Assembly (NCBI GenBank): GCA_964621165.1
Contig: CAZULC010000002.1
Coordinates: forward strand, 124,001 to 188,000
DNA length: 64,000 nucleotides
From: UMGS1696 sp964621165
GTDB lineage: Bacteria > Bacillota > Clostridia > Oscillospirales > CAG-272
Reading direction: 5' to 3'
The notes beneath the pieces were generated by a model that saw only the letters and a list, made by a program, of their open reading frames with translations, was not told the origin of the DNA and ran no database searches. Shown here in pieces: positions 8,894 through 16,680 of the stretch (the first letter of the stretch is position 1; every line of letters starts with the position of its first letter). A program made the position numbers and the translations under genes.

Positions 8894-9772
8894 ATGTCGC
8901 TGTCAGAGCTGTTTTCATCAGAATTTTTAATAAAAGTCATATCCCGCGCCCTTGTTGTGGGAACCCTTGTGTCACTGTGTTCGTCCCTGCTCGGCGTGAG
9001 TCTGGTTCTCAAGCGGTACTCCATGATAGGCGATGGACTGTCCCACGTGGGATTTTTCGCGCTGGCTGTTGCGTCGGTTGCGGGAGTGGGTGCGGCGTAC
9101 TCGCTTGAGGTGTCAATCCCAATCGTGATTTTAGCGGCGGTTCTCATACTCAAGCTGTCCCGTGGGCGTGGCAAGCTCAGCGGGGATTCAGCCTGCGCCA
9201 TAGTCTCGACGGGAGCCGTAGCCGTGGGAACCCTGCTCTACAACTTTACCGGCGGTCGGAGCGGGGACATATGCTCATCCCTCTTTGGCTCGTCGTCGGT
9301 GGTGACGATTTCCACAAAGGATATGGTTATCTCAACTGTACTGTCAGCGGTGGTGCTGGGGTGGTTCCTTTTGTCCTTCAAGACTATATTCACCGTGACA
9401 TTTGACGAAACCTTCGCCCATGCCGCCGGAATCAGAACCTCGGCCTATGATACAGCCCTTGCGGTCCTTACGGGAATTACAATTGTCGTTGGAATGAAGA
9501 TGATGGGTGCGATTATGATTTCCGCCATTATCGTGTTCCCGCCCCTGACTGCCATGCGGCTGACGAAAAGTTTCAGATTAACCGCGGTTCTCTCGGCTGT
9601 AGTATCGGTGGTATGTTTCGTAGTTGGATTTTTCGCGTCCTGCTGTCTGTCCCTGCAAACGGGCGCGGCGGTAGTGACGGTGAACCTGTGCGCGTTCGTG
9701 CTGTCCTGCGCGGTTGAGAAAGCAAAAGGGTCGGGAAACCCCGACAGGTGGCGGGGACACCCCTGCGGGTGA
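8894..9772 (+). CDS. znuB: Zinc/manganese ABC transporter permease (ZnuB-like)
   Basis: The protein has about 292 aa and several hydrophobic spans, as in the ABC-3 permease family that forms the membrane channel of Znu/Mnt-type importers. Diagnostic stretches are LVLKRYSMIGDGLSHVGFFA near the N-terminus and ISAIIVFPPLTAMRL in the second half. The start at ATG 8894 is preferred, with an AAAGGA ribosome binding site upstream; ATG 8885 is in frame. The last ~14 codons and the stop are made from the dispersed repeat that begins at 9730, giving the odd tail GNPDRWRGHPCG. This suggests that insertion of the repeat replaced the original 3' end. It is the last gene of the operon. Confidence 0.85.
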   Translation: MSLSELFSSEFLIKVISRALVVGTLVSLCSSLLGVSLVLKRYSMIGDGLSHVGFFALAVASVAGVGAAYSLEVSIPIVILAAVLILKLSRGRGKLSGDSACAIVSTGAVAVGTLLYNFTGGRSGDICSSLFGSSSVVTISTKDMVISTVLSAVVLGWFLLSFKTIFTVTFDETFAHAAGIRTSAYDTALAVLTGITIVVGMKMMGAIMISAIIVFPPLTAMRLTKSFRLTAVLSAVVSVVCFVVGFFASCCLSLQTGAAVVTVNLCAFVLSCAVEKAKGSGNPDRWRGHPCG

Positions 9773-9835
9773 ATACGGCACAACTTCAGCTTAGCAGTGG
9801 AGCAATCCCACGTATCTATTCCGGAGCTGCCGCAG
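9730..9835 (+). repeat. Dispersed intergenic repeat, copy A
   Basis: The copy begins with a GTCGGG/CCCGAC hairpin (9730-9745), followed by a second small hairpin, then ACGGCA-CAACTTCAG (~9775-9789), CCCACGTATCTATT (~9808-9821) and GGAGCTGCCG. It shares this order of blocks with copies at 12680, 43973, 58570 (reversed) and 59646. It overlaps the end of znuB. Confidence 0.65.
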
Positions 9836-9914
9836 AATACGTTTTGAGTGATGAAGCATTGCAGATCTCCTTAGAATAAAGTTCCTGACCAAATACCCAC
9901 CCATTTTCCTATAC

Positions 9915-9958
9915 TTCTCTCTATATATACTATTTTTATATATTATATATAGAGAGAA
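9915..9958. repeat. 15-bp perfect AT-rich inverted repeat
   Basis: The arms at 9915-9929 and 9944-9958 (TTCTCTCTATATATA and its complement) enclose a 14-nt loop. Weaker pairing continues outward between the TCCTGACCA-like left flank and the TGGGCAGGA right flank. It could be a terminator-like hairpin after znuB or a protein-binding palindrome; there is no clear T-run. Confidence 0.6.
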
Positions 9959-9960
9959 AA

Positions 9961-10215
9961 AAGTTGGGCAAAGTGGGCAGGACACTAAATTATGCAAAAA
10001 ATCAACATTAATATCCTAAAAACAACCTAAATTCACTTGTATTAGACTAATTATTAACATCACCCGCTGCCCGTTTTTATTTTTAAAAGTGGGCAGAAAG
10101 TGGGCATGCATTTTGTTTTTCAACCATTAGAAAGCTCTTTTCACGATAGAAAGTGGGCAGAGGACAAAAAGTGGGAAGTAAAAATGGGCTGAGACAAAAA
10201 ATGGGTTGAGACAAA
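9961..10215 (+). repeat. Array of AAGTGGGCA-type direct repeats
   Basis: Variants of (A)AAGTGGGCAG occur at about 9961-9980 (two), 10087-10107 (two adjacent), 10150-10160 and 10169-10177. The array ends with two adjacent copies of ATGGGYTGAGACAAA at 10184-10215. The spacing is irregular and the spacers are not unique 30-mers, so this is not CRISPR. The arrangement recalls iterons or a clustered operator. No replication gene is nearby. Confidence 0.5.
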
Positions 10216-10244
10216 TAATATGGTTGTGAAAACTGTTGCGGTTT

Positions 10245-10286
10245 CGGCTGAACAAACATTATGTTAGCCCGTGGGGGCTTCCCCAC
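10245..10286 (-). repeat. Possible degenerate copy of the dispersed repeat (copy F)
   Basis: On the minus strand a GTGGGGAAGCCCCCAC hairpin head is followed by a TAATG...TTCAGCCG stretch that aligns with the head and TTCTTCAGCCGG block of copy B. The distal CCCACG and AGCTCCCG blocks are not convincing. Confidence 0.3.
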
Positions 10287-10390
10287 TTCGGAATTTATTT
10301 TCGTCATACGGCAATTATTTTCAAAAAACCGGGAACTTTTTCCCGAATTGTAACGTCTAATCAGCAGTAACACAAACCGAGGTGACTGAC

Positions 10391-10786
10391 ATGACAAAAA
10401 TCATCCTTTTGATAATTCTCGCCGTGCTGACCCTGTCCGGATGCGGGAAAAATGAAGCCTCAACCCCTGACGAAAAAGCTGAGGGGATGTACATGTGGGT
10501 CGGGGAGGACGAGTTCAAAAACACCGCTTCCGTTACGCTGAAGGAGGACGGGACTTTCATGATGTGCTTCTCGCCTCTGTCAAGCTACATCGGACAGGGC
10601 GAGTACACCGAGGAAAACGGCAGACTTGTGCTGAACACCGACGACGGGAATTTCACCTACGCCTTTGACGTGACCGAGGACGGAATCATGTTCGACGGCG
10701 GCAGCTCATCCGAGTTCAAATGGTTCTCAGAACTGTCCAACGGCGACGTGCTGATACCGGTTGAGAATTACGAAGAAGCAAAATAA
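10391..10786 (+). CDS. Small lipoprotein of unknown function
   Basis: The product is 131 aa with a type II signal peptide: MTKIILLIILAVLTLSGC, with lipobox Cys at residue 18. The mature part (~113 aa) is rich in Gly, Asp and aromatic residues and looks like a small all-beta domain (GMYMWVGEDEF, SVTLKEDGTFMM, GEYTEENGRLVL). This pattern is seen in many Clostridia lipoproteins whose role is unknown. Start: ATG 10391 with GAGGTG upstream. It stands alone between two repeat-rich stretches. I do not recognise a named family. Confidence 0.6.
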   Translation: MTKIILLIILAVLTLSGCGKNEASTPDEKAEGMYMWVGEDEFKNTASVTLKEDGTFMMCFSPLSSYIGQGEYTEENGRLVLNTDDGNFTYAFDVTEDGIMFDGGSSSEFKWFSELSNGDVLIPVENYEEAK

Positions 10787-10802
10787 AAAAGAAAGCAGCA
10801 AA

Positions 10803-10931
10803 AAAACAGGGTACACTTAGGAAGCCTCTGAGTTAAGTTAGTTCCCGTAAAAAATGCCATATATTCAAGCTTTTTTTCACGTGGAACCTCGATTTATTCA
10901 GAGTTTCCTTTAGTAAAATGAACCCTGTTTT
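10803..10931. repeat. 129-bp hairpin element (MITE-like)
   Basis: The terminal arms AAAACAGGGT (10803-10812) and ACCCTGTTTT (10922-10931) are exact inverse complements. Pairing continues inward with gaps: AGGAAGCCTCTGAGTTAA on the left against TTTATTCAGAGTTTCCT on the right, then GTTCCCGTAAAAAA against TTTTTTTCACGTGGAAC, around a ~16-nt loop. The whole unit could fold as a single hairpin. It carries no gene and lies between convergent genes, as expected of a miniature inverted-repeat transposable element. No parent transposase is in the window. Confidence 0.65.
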
Positions 10932-10950
10932 GAATTATGCCTGCCTGATA

Positions 10951-12174
10951 TTACTTGTCCAGAGTGTAGAAGCCGTGGTTTTTGTCACTTCTGTGAGTCC
11001 ACATGCCACGTGTGAAGTCGGGAATGTCAACCGGCGCGCCGCACTGTGCGATGGAAATCTCACTCAGGGGAGTGATGGACATCCATGCAGCCGTGTCGTA
11101 GGTGTCGATGGGGTATACGTCGCCGTTGTTGAGGGCTTCAAAGAACGCATCGAATACAAGCCAGTCCATGCCGCCGTGACCGCCCTTTACGCCTTCCTCA
11201 GTGAATCTCTTCCATACGGGATGTTCCCATGTATCGCGGTATTCTTTTGTATTGTTGTAGAACTTGTGGTCCCATTCGCTGTGAACGCCGTCGAGGAAAA
11301 CCGCGTTGATGTCCTCGTTGAAGTAGCCCTTGGTTCCGCGAACGGTGAAGTTTCTGGAGTAGTTGCGGGGAAGGGTTGTGTCGAGGGTGAGGGTGATAAG
11401 CTCGCCGCCGGAGCACATGATGTTTGTCTTTACGATGTCGCCCTGCTTGAAGCGGTAGCTCTTCTGCCAGTCCTGAACCTTTTCGTTCTTTTCAGCGTAA
11501 GCGTTGAGTCCCCATGAGCCGGAAGCCACAGCGGAGAGCCAGAGCATACGGTTTCCGCGGTTGATGTCGAGAATCTTGGCAATAGGTCCAAGCTCGTGAG
11601 TGGGGTAGTTCTCGCAGTTGCGGTTCATGTAGTTGCGGAGTCTGTAGTGACGCTCCTCCTCGCCGAACGCAATCTCGCCTCTCAGATCGTGTCTGTAGCC
11701 GCCTTCGCAGTGAACAACCTTGCCGAACAGACCCTCGCGAACCATGCGCATAACCATCATTTCGTTTCTGTCGTAGCAGCAGTTTTCAAGCATCATGCAG
11801 TGGATGCCGGTCTTTTCGTATGTATTGACCAGCTGCCAGCAGTCATCGATTGAATATGCTCCGCCAACCTCGATGCCCACTCTCTTGCCGTGGTTCATTG
11901 CGCAGACTGCGGCGGGAACATGGTTTTCCCATGCTGAAAAGACGAATACAACGTCCACATCGTCTCTTTCGCAGACTTCTCTGTAGTCGGTCGTCTTGTA
12001 AACGTCCCAGCCCTTTTTCTCCTTGCAGCACTTTGCCGCTTCTTCGATTCTGTCCTCATAGACGTCACATACGCATGTGACTACAACGTCGTCCCTTTCG
12101 GTGAGAATGTCATGTACGTGCCAAAAGCCGCGGCTTCCAAGACCGATAACGCCGACTCTGTATTGTTCTGCCAT
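10951..12174 (-). CDS. Gfo/Idh/MocA family protein, GH109-like
   Basis: The 407-aa protein has an N-terminal Rossmann fold (GVIGLGSRG near residue 10) and a Gfo/Idh/MocA C-terminal domain. The run ENYPTHELGPIAKILDINRG, plus CYDRNEMMVMRMVREGLFGKVVHCEGGYRHDLR, resembles GH109 enzymes, which remove alpha-N-acetylgalactosamine through an NAD-dependent redox step. A simple sugar dehydrogenase is the alternative. There is no signal peptide, so it acts in the cytoplasm, probably on imported sugars. Start: ATG 12172-12174 behind a GGAGG ribosome binding site. It is a single-gene unit with its own promoter. Confidence 0.72.
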   Translation of the reverse strand: MAEQYRVGVIGLGSRGFWHVHDILTERDDVVVTCVCDVYEDRIEEAAKCCKEKKGWDVYKTTDYREVCERDDVDVVFVFSAWENHVPAAVCAMNHGKRVGIEVGGAYSIDDCWQLVNTYEKTGIHCMMLENCCYDRNEMMVMRMVREGLFGKVVHCEGGYRHDLRGEIAFGEEERHYRLRNYMNRNCENYPTHELGPIAKILDINRGNRMLWLSAVASGSWGLNAYAEKNEKVQDWQKSYRFKQGDIVKTNIMCSGGELITLTLDTTLPRNYSRNFTVRGTKGYFNEDINAVFLDGVHSEWDHKFYNNTKEYRDTWEHPVWKRFTEEGVKGGHGGMDWLVFDAFFEALNNGDVYPIDTYDTAAWMSITPLSEISIAQCGAPVDIPDFTRGMWTHRSDKNHGFYTLDK

Positions 12175-12219
12175 TTAAATTTACCTCCATTGATTAAGAA
12201 GTTTTTTCCTGTCGTATAA

Positions 12220-12247
12220 ATTATAACATATTTTTTTGTTCTGTCAA
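12220..12247 (-). promoter_or_regulatory. Sigma-A promoter of the GH109-like gene
   Basis: On the minus strand TTGACA (complement of 12242-12247), a 16-bp spacer and TATAAT (complement of 12220-12225) precede the ATG at 12174 by about 45 bp. Confidence 0.75.
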
Positions 12248-12266
12248 TAATATTCGCGAAAATTTT

Positions 12267-12662
12267 CTACCGAATTTTTCTTTTGGTTGCGGAAAGAAGT
12301 AAACTTTTCTTTACGTCACTGATGAGTACGGCGAATCCGGCGACGGTCAGCACCACTCCGAACACAAGCCGCAGCAGTCCTGAAGGTATGTTGTCGCGTA
12401 TTCCCGTACCGATGAGTACTCCCGGAATCGCCGAGCCGGAGCAGAGCAGGATCAGCTTAAGGTCGGGCATGGTCCGGTTTTTATACTGCATAACCGACGA
12501 GGAAAGAGCCGACAGCACAAACGCCGCGAGATTTAAAGCCTGGGCCTGAATCTGACCCATGTCGAGAGCCAGAGTCAGGTACACCGTGAGAAGACCCCCG
12601 CCCCCGATTCCCGCACCCGCCACACAGGCAAGTAAAACAGCGACAATTATTGTGATCAGCAT
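12267..12662 (-). CDS. Half-size TSUP (TauE/SafE-like) permease, second of a pair
   Basis: The product has 131 aa and about four hydrophobic spans. VAGAGIGGGGLLTVYLTLALDM is the glycine-rich first-helix motif of the TauE/SafE family, whose usual members are ~250 aa with two such halves. The start at ATG 12662 is chosen because GAGG stands 7-8 bp upstream; an upstream in-frame extension would be made of repeat DNA. It probably pairs with the product of the next gene (12773-13150) to form one transporter. The substrate (sulfite, sulfonates or other small anions in the family) is unknown. Confidence 0.75.
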   Translation of the reverse strand: MLITIIVAVLLACVAGAGIGGGGLLTVYLTLALDMGQIQAQALNLAAFVLSALSSSVMQYKNRTMPDLKLILLCSGSAIPGVLIGTGIRDNIPSGLLRLVFGVVLTVAGFAVLISDVKKSLLLSATKRKIR

Positions 12663-12679
12663 AGTTATACCTCGATTAA

Positions 12680-12761
12680 GTCGGGAAACCCCGACAGGTT
12701 TATACGGCATTTCTTCAGCCGGAATTTCATGATAACCCACGACTCTATAGTCAAGCTCCCG
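12680..12761 (+). repeat. Dispersed intergenic repeat, copy B (best-formed copy)
   Basis: Blocks in order: GTCGGGAAACCCCGAC hairpin (12680-12695), ACAGG, TATACGGCATTTCTTCAGCC (~12701-12720), GGAATTTCATGAT, AACCCACGACTCTATAG (~12734-12750) and AAGCTCCCG (12753-12761). It fills almost the whole 110-bp gap between the two half-TSUP genes, so it is transcribed with them in antisense orientation. Confidence 0.72.
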
Positions 12762-12772
12762 TAAACACTTCA

Positions 12773-13150
12773 TTACAATGCTCGCAGTATCATTGAAATT
12801 CCCGAGTAAATCGTGAGAACGGCAAAGGCGGTTGACAGTGCGGCTGTGCTGACTCTTTTTTTGAGGTAAGCCCCAAAAAATCCCCCTGCAATGGACGGAA
12901 GCATAAGGGGAACGAAAAAGTCAGGCTCGATGATTCCTGCAGGGTACAGGCACAGCGCCAGAAGCGATATAGGGGTCACGCACATCAGGGACAGGGTGTA
13001 CATGTCGCACTCCGCACCGGCGTATTTCCGCATAATCACCGCGCACAGCATGAAGAAGATTCCGCTTCCCGTGCCGATTGTGCCGTTGAGGATTCCCCCG
13101 AGAAACGACAGCAACGCCGCCGAAATTGATGCGAGTATTCTGTTGTTCAT
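12773..13150 (-). CDS. Half-size TSUP (TauE/SafE-like) permease, first of a pair
   Basis: The product has 125 aa with four predicted membrane spans: LLSFLGGILNGTIGTGSGIFF, LSLMCVTPISLLALCLYPAGI, FVPLMLPSIAGGFFGAYL and AFAVLTIYSGISMIL. The first carries the GTGSG-type glycine motif of TSUP transporters. Start: ATG 13148-13150 with GGAGGAG upstream. Two tandem half-length TSUP genes imply a heterodimer equivalent to one full-length transporter. No sulfur-metabolism gene lies nearby to suggest the substrate. Confidence 0.75.
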   Translation of the reverse strand: MNNRILASISAALLSFLGGILNGTIGTGSGIFFMLCAVIMRKYAGAECDMYTLSLMCVTPISLLALCLYPAGIIEPDFFVPLMLPSIAGGFFGAYLKKRVSTAALSTAFAVLTIYSGISMILRAL

Positions 13151-13275
13151 AGCTCCTCCATTGAATCCGGCTGAATTATAAGACAGATTTGCCAAATCAG
13201 GCGGAAAAGTCGCCTGTCTGTCGGATTGCTGAGTATTTTTTTAATTATTATTTCAATATTACTGCAAAATTATCC

Positions 13276-13304
13276 TTGTATTTTTCTTCATCTCATGATA
13301 AAAT
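13276..13304 (+). promoter_or_regulatory. Candidate sigma-A promoter upstream of ftsK
   Basis: TTGTAT (13276-13281), a 17-bp spacer and TAAAAT (13299-13304). The site lies about 115 bp before the ftsK start, leaving an untranslated leader in which I see no clear structure. Confidence 0.55.
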
Positions 13305-13419
13305 ATATATTGGAATTATATCGCTATACGGCGGACTTCAATTCAGTAAATCAATGTGAATTTTATATAGATAGTAACGACGGTAGGGCGGATTAAGCTT
13401 TATCGGGAAAGGCGGACAA

Positions 13420-16400
13420 ATGGCTCAGGCAAAAAACACTCGGACCGGAAGCAAAAGAGCAGGCGGAACAAAATCCGGCACGGCAAAAAAATCAACGGCA
13501 AAGACTTCGGCTAAAGCAAAAAACGGCGACAGCTTTCTCTATCAGATTTCGCCGTACATCATAGCGGTCGCGGGAGTGATTCTCGCGGTGTGCATAATCT
13601 CAGGCGAGGGCAAAATCGGTGGCGGAATCAGAAGCTTTTTCACGGGACTGTTTTCGGGAGCGGCGTATGTTCTTCCGGTGTTTCTCCTGACTCGAACCCT
13701 GCTGTGGAAACGCGACGTCAAGGAAGGCCAGAACGCAGGGCGCAACGCATGTACAGCCGTACTTTTTGTAGTGATAACCATGCTCCTCCACATAATCGGC
13801 GGCGGACAGAATGAGCTTTCGGCAAAAATCCACTACGCTGACGGAGTTGAACTTGTCGGCGGCGGTGCCGTGGGCGGAATCTTGGGCGAGCTTCTTTACC
13901 GGGGATTCGGCAAGGTCTGTTCCATTATCATAATAACGGCGGCAGTCGTGGCTCTGTCCCTGTATATCGCGGGCTTGACTCCGAGAAGCATCTACCTTTG
14001 GGCGGCGTACCACCTGAATACGGCGAGGGACAGGCATCTCGAAAAACGCGAGTCCCGCCTTACAAATCCGCCGGCTCCAACCAAACGGGAACTGAAGGAT
14101 GAAGAATACTCCCAGTACCTCAGGGAAAAGAAGCGCCGTGAGAGGGAAGCGAGAGAAGCGGCAAAGTTCAGCCATACTCAGCCTCAGCCGCAGATTGCGG
14201 AACCCAAGAAAAAATCAAATAAAAAGCAAAAGTCAACTCCTCCCGCTACGGTTTACCGTGTGACAAGACGGCGGCTGACGGAAATGGACATACCGGTTGA
14301 CGACCCACTGCCCGAGGGAGCAGCCGAAGAGGACAGCGATATCGTGTTCGACAAAGCCTCGGGTGAGGTTTACGACAGCGAAAGCCAGCCGGAGAAAACC
14401 GAAGATGAAGCCCCGTTTGACGTATATACGGACGAAGAGCAGACGGACGGCGGAATTTCCGAACCTGACGAGAATTTCATCGACAGATACGCGGTGAACG
14501 AAAAAATCTTCGACGAGGTGATGAAGCGCACCCGGGAGAGAATCGAAAAAGGCAGGCGAACCGACGACTTCAAGGACGGAATCGGCGAAAAACGTACAAT
14601 CCGCCGCACATCTGAAGAAAACGTCCCCGAACTGATTGACGTGGAACAAGGAGAAAAAGTACCCGTGACTGACGTGGTTCCTGAAAAGAGCGGGTTTGAT
14701 GTTTACGACAGCTTTTCCGAATCCGATCCTGAGGGCGATTTTGAAGACTACAACGGCGGAAGCATGGACGGTTCAGATGAGTCAGTTCACTCCATCGACG
14801 GCGGAGACGTGCTTGACGCGGTTGAGGTCGCGGCTATCGAAATGCACAACAAAAGCAGGATGGCGGACGTTCATGACAAAAAGCCTGCCGCAGAACCTGC
14901 CCCTGAAAAGGCTGATGAGGACGAGCTTGAGACCGATTCGGTGAAGCTGGCATCATCGGGCGAGGTTGACATGAAGAACCTGTTCGTGAATCCGGCAGAC
15001 GCGGAGCTTATCGAGAAGCTGTCAGAGGCTTACAAGAACGACACCGCCGCCGCAAACCGAAGCCCCGCCCCATCCCTTGCTTCAAGCGAAAAGCCCGCCA
15101 AACCCAGCGCACCCGTATACAATTTTCCGCCGGTCAGCATGCTCACTGAGGACACAAACGTAGAGCGGAAAGATATAAAGGACGAGCTTCAGGAAAACGC
15201 GGTGAAGCTGGTTGACACTCTCGACTCATTCAACGTAAAGACGAAAATCGAGAACATTTCCCGGGGTCCTACAATTACGAGATATGAACTGGCTCTCGAC
15301 CGGGGTACAAGGGTAAAGTCCATTTTGAACTTAGTCGATGACATTTCTCTGAACCTTGCCACCCGGGGCGTGAGAATCGAAGCTCCGATATCGGGAAAGA
15401 GCGCGGTAGGAATCGAGGTCCCGAACAAGAACCAGTCAACTGTACATCTGCGCACGTTAATTGAGTCCGAGCAGTTTGTCAACGCAAAGAGCCGACTGAC
15501 CGTGTGCCTTGGTGAGGACGTGGCGGGGGAAGCCGTGTTCGCGGACATCTCAAAAATGCCCCACCTTCTCATAGCGGGAACCACCGGCTCCGGTAAATCC
15601 GTCTGCATAAACTGTATTATCATGAGCCTGCTCTACAAAGCCTCCCCGTCGGATGTGAAGCTCATGCTCATCGACCCGAAAAAGGTGGAGCTGAACATAT
15701 ATAACGGCATACCGCACCTTCTTGTCCCGGTAATAAGCGAAACCAAAAAGGCCGCAGGGGCGCTCTCTTGGGCTGTGGCTGAAATGGAGCGGAGATACGG
15801 ACTCATCGAGGAAGTGGGTGTGCGCGACATCAACGCCTACAACAAGGTTACAAAGGACGACCCGGACTACGAATACATGGAGAGAATCGTTATCATAATC
15901 GACGAGCTTGCCGACTTCATGATGACCGCTCCCGACGACGTTGAGGAATCCATCGCCCGCCTTGCCCAGAAAGCGAGAGCCGCCGGAATGCACCTGATAA
16001 TCGGTACCCAGAGGCCGTCGGTAAACGTCATAACGGGTATAATCAAGGCAAACATCCCGTCCCGTATAGCGTTTACTGTGCAGAATCAGGTGGACTCGCG
16101 GGTTATCCTCGACAAAACGGGAGCCGAAAACCTGATAGGACGGGGAGATATGCTGTTCTTCCCGGTGGGAGCGTCAGAGCCGAGACGTGTGCAGGGCGCG
16201 TTTATCTCCGAGAACGATATTGAAGAGGTCGTCTCATACATCAAAAACATGAACTCCAACTACGGCGTGTACTCCGACGAGGTGGCAAACCAGATCGAGC
16301 GCGAAGCCCAGAAGTGCGAAGTCGGCGGCAAGAAGAAGGACAAGGGCGGCGACTTGGATTCCGATGGTCCGGGGAGCGACGAGGACCCCATGCTTGACGC

Positions 16401-16608
16401 GGCAATAGAGCTGGCTATCGAGAGCAAGAAGATCTCCACATCCCTGATTCAAAGGCGGCTCTCCCTCGGCTACGGCAGAGCGGCGAAGATTATAGATCGC
16501 ATGGAGCAGCTTGGATACGTCAGCGCACCGGACGGACAGAAGCCCCGCGAGATTCTCATCACCCGACAGGAATTCATGGAGATGAGAGTGCGCAGGGACG
16601 AGGACTGA
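13420..16608 (+). CDS. ftsK: FtsK/SpoIIIE-family DNA translocase
   Basis: The protein has 1,062 aa and pumps chromosomal DNA through the closing septum. The N-terminal ~200 residues contain membrane spans after a Lys/Thr/Ala-rich leader. Residues ~215-600 form a long acidic, low-complexity linker. The motor follows, with Walker A GTTGSGKSVCIN (~718) and Walker B IIIDELADFM (~825), then HLIIGTQRPSVNVITGIIKANIPSRIAF. The C-terminal winged-helix gamma domain (RRLSLGYGRAAKIIDRMEQ) reads DNA orientation sequences. Start: ATG 13420 with AAAGGCGG upstream. Whether it serves vegetative division or sporulation (SpoIIIE) cannot be told from sequence. Confidence 0.93.
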   Translation: MAQAKNTRTGSKRAGGTKSGTAKKSTAKTSAKAKNGDSFLYQISPYIIAVAGVILAVCIISGEGKIGGGIRSFFTGLFSGAAYVLPVFLLTRTLLWKRDVKEGQNAGRNACTAVLFVVITMLLHIIGGGQNELSAKIHYADGVELVGGGAVGGILGELLYRGFGKVCSIIIITAAVVALSLYIAGLTPRSIYLWAAYHLNTARDRHLEKRESRLTNPPAPTKRELKDEEYSQYLREKKRREREAREAAKFSHTQPQPQIAEPKKKSNKKQKSTPPATVYRVTRRRLTEMDIPVDDPLPEGAAEEDSDIVFDKASGEVYDSESQPEKTEDEAPFDVYTDEEQTDGGISEPDENFIDRYAVNEKIFDEVMKRTRERIEKGRRTDDFKDGIGEKRTIRRTSEENVPELIDVEQGEKVPVTDVVPEKSGFDVYDSFSESDPEGDFEDYNGGSMDGSDESVHSIDGGDVLDAVEVAAIEMHNKSRMADVHDKKPAAEPAPEKADEDELETDSVKLASSGEVDMKNLFVNPADAELIEKLSEAYKNDTAAANRSPAPSLASSEKPAKPSAPVYNFPPVSMLTEDTNVERKDIKDELQENAVKLVDTLDSFNVKTKIENISRGPTITRYELALDRGTRVKSILNLVDDISLNLATRGVRIEAPISGKSAVGIEVPNKNQSTVHLRTLIESEQFVNAKSRLTVCLGEDVAGEAVFADISKMPHLLIAGTTGSGKSVCINCIIMSLLYKASPSDVKLMLIDPKKVELNIYNGIPHLLVPVISETKKAAGALSWAVAEMERRYGLIEEVGVRDINAYNKVTKDDPDYEYMERIVIIIDELADFMMTAPDDVEESIARLAQKARAAGMHLIIGTQRPSVNVITGIIKANIPSRIAFTVQNQVDSRVILDKTGAENLIGRGDMLFFPVGASEPRRVQGAFISENDIEEVVSYIKNMNSNYGVYSDEVANQIEREAQKCEVGGKKKDKGGDLDSDGPGSDEDPMLDAAIELAIESKKISTSLIQRRLSLGYGRAAKIIDRMEQLGYVSAPDGQKPREILITRQEFMEMRVRRDED

Positions 16609-16680
16609 CATCCGAACCATCTCTGTTAAATATCAAATATAAGACATATATTATATAAAAAATGGGGGATTAATACTCAT

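Noticed and set aside
9961..10215. CRISPR array
   Set aside because: The repeats are about 10-15 bp, spacing is irregular, and no spacer set of uniform length or cas gene is present.
10918..11517. Open frame of 199 codons on the plus strand
   Set aside because: It lies opposite the well-supported Gfo/Idh/MocA gene and its translation has no recognisable features; it is an antisense shadow.
13420..16608. Several 80-190 codon frames inside ftsK on both strands
   Set aside because: All are out-of-frame shadows without start signals or recognisable domains; the FtsK frame explains the region.
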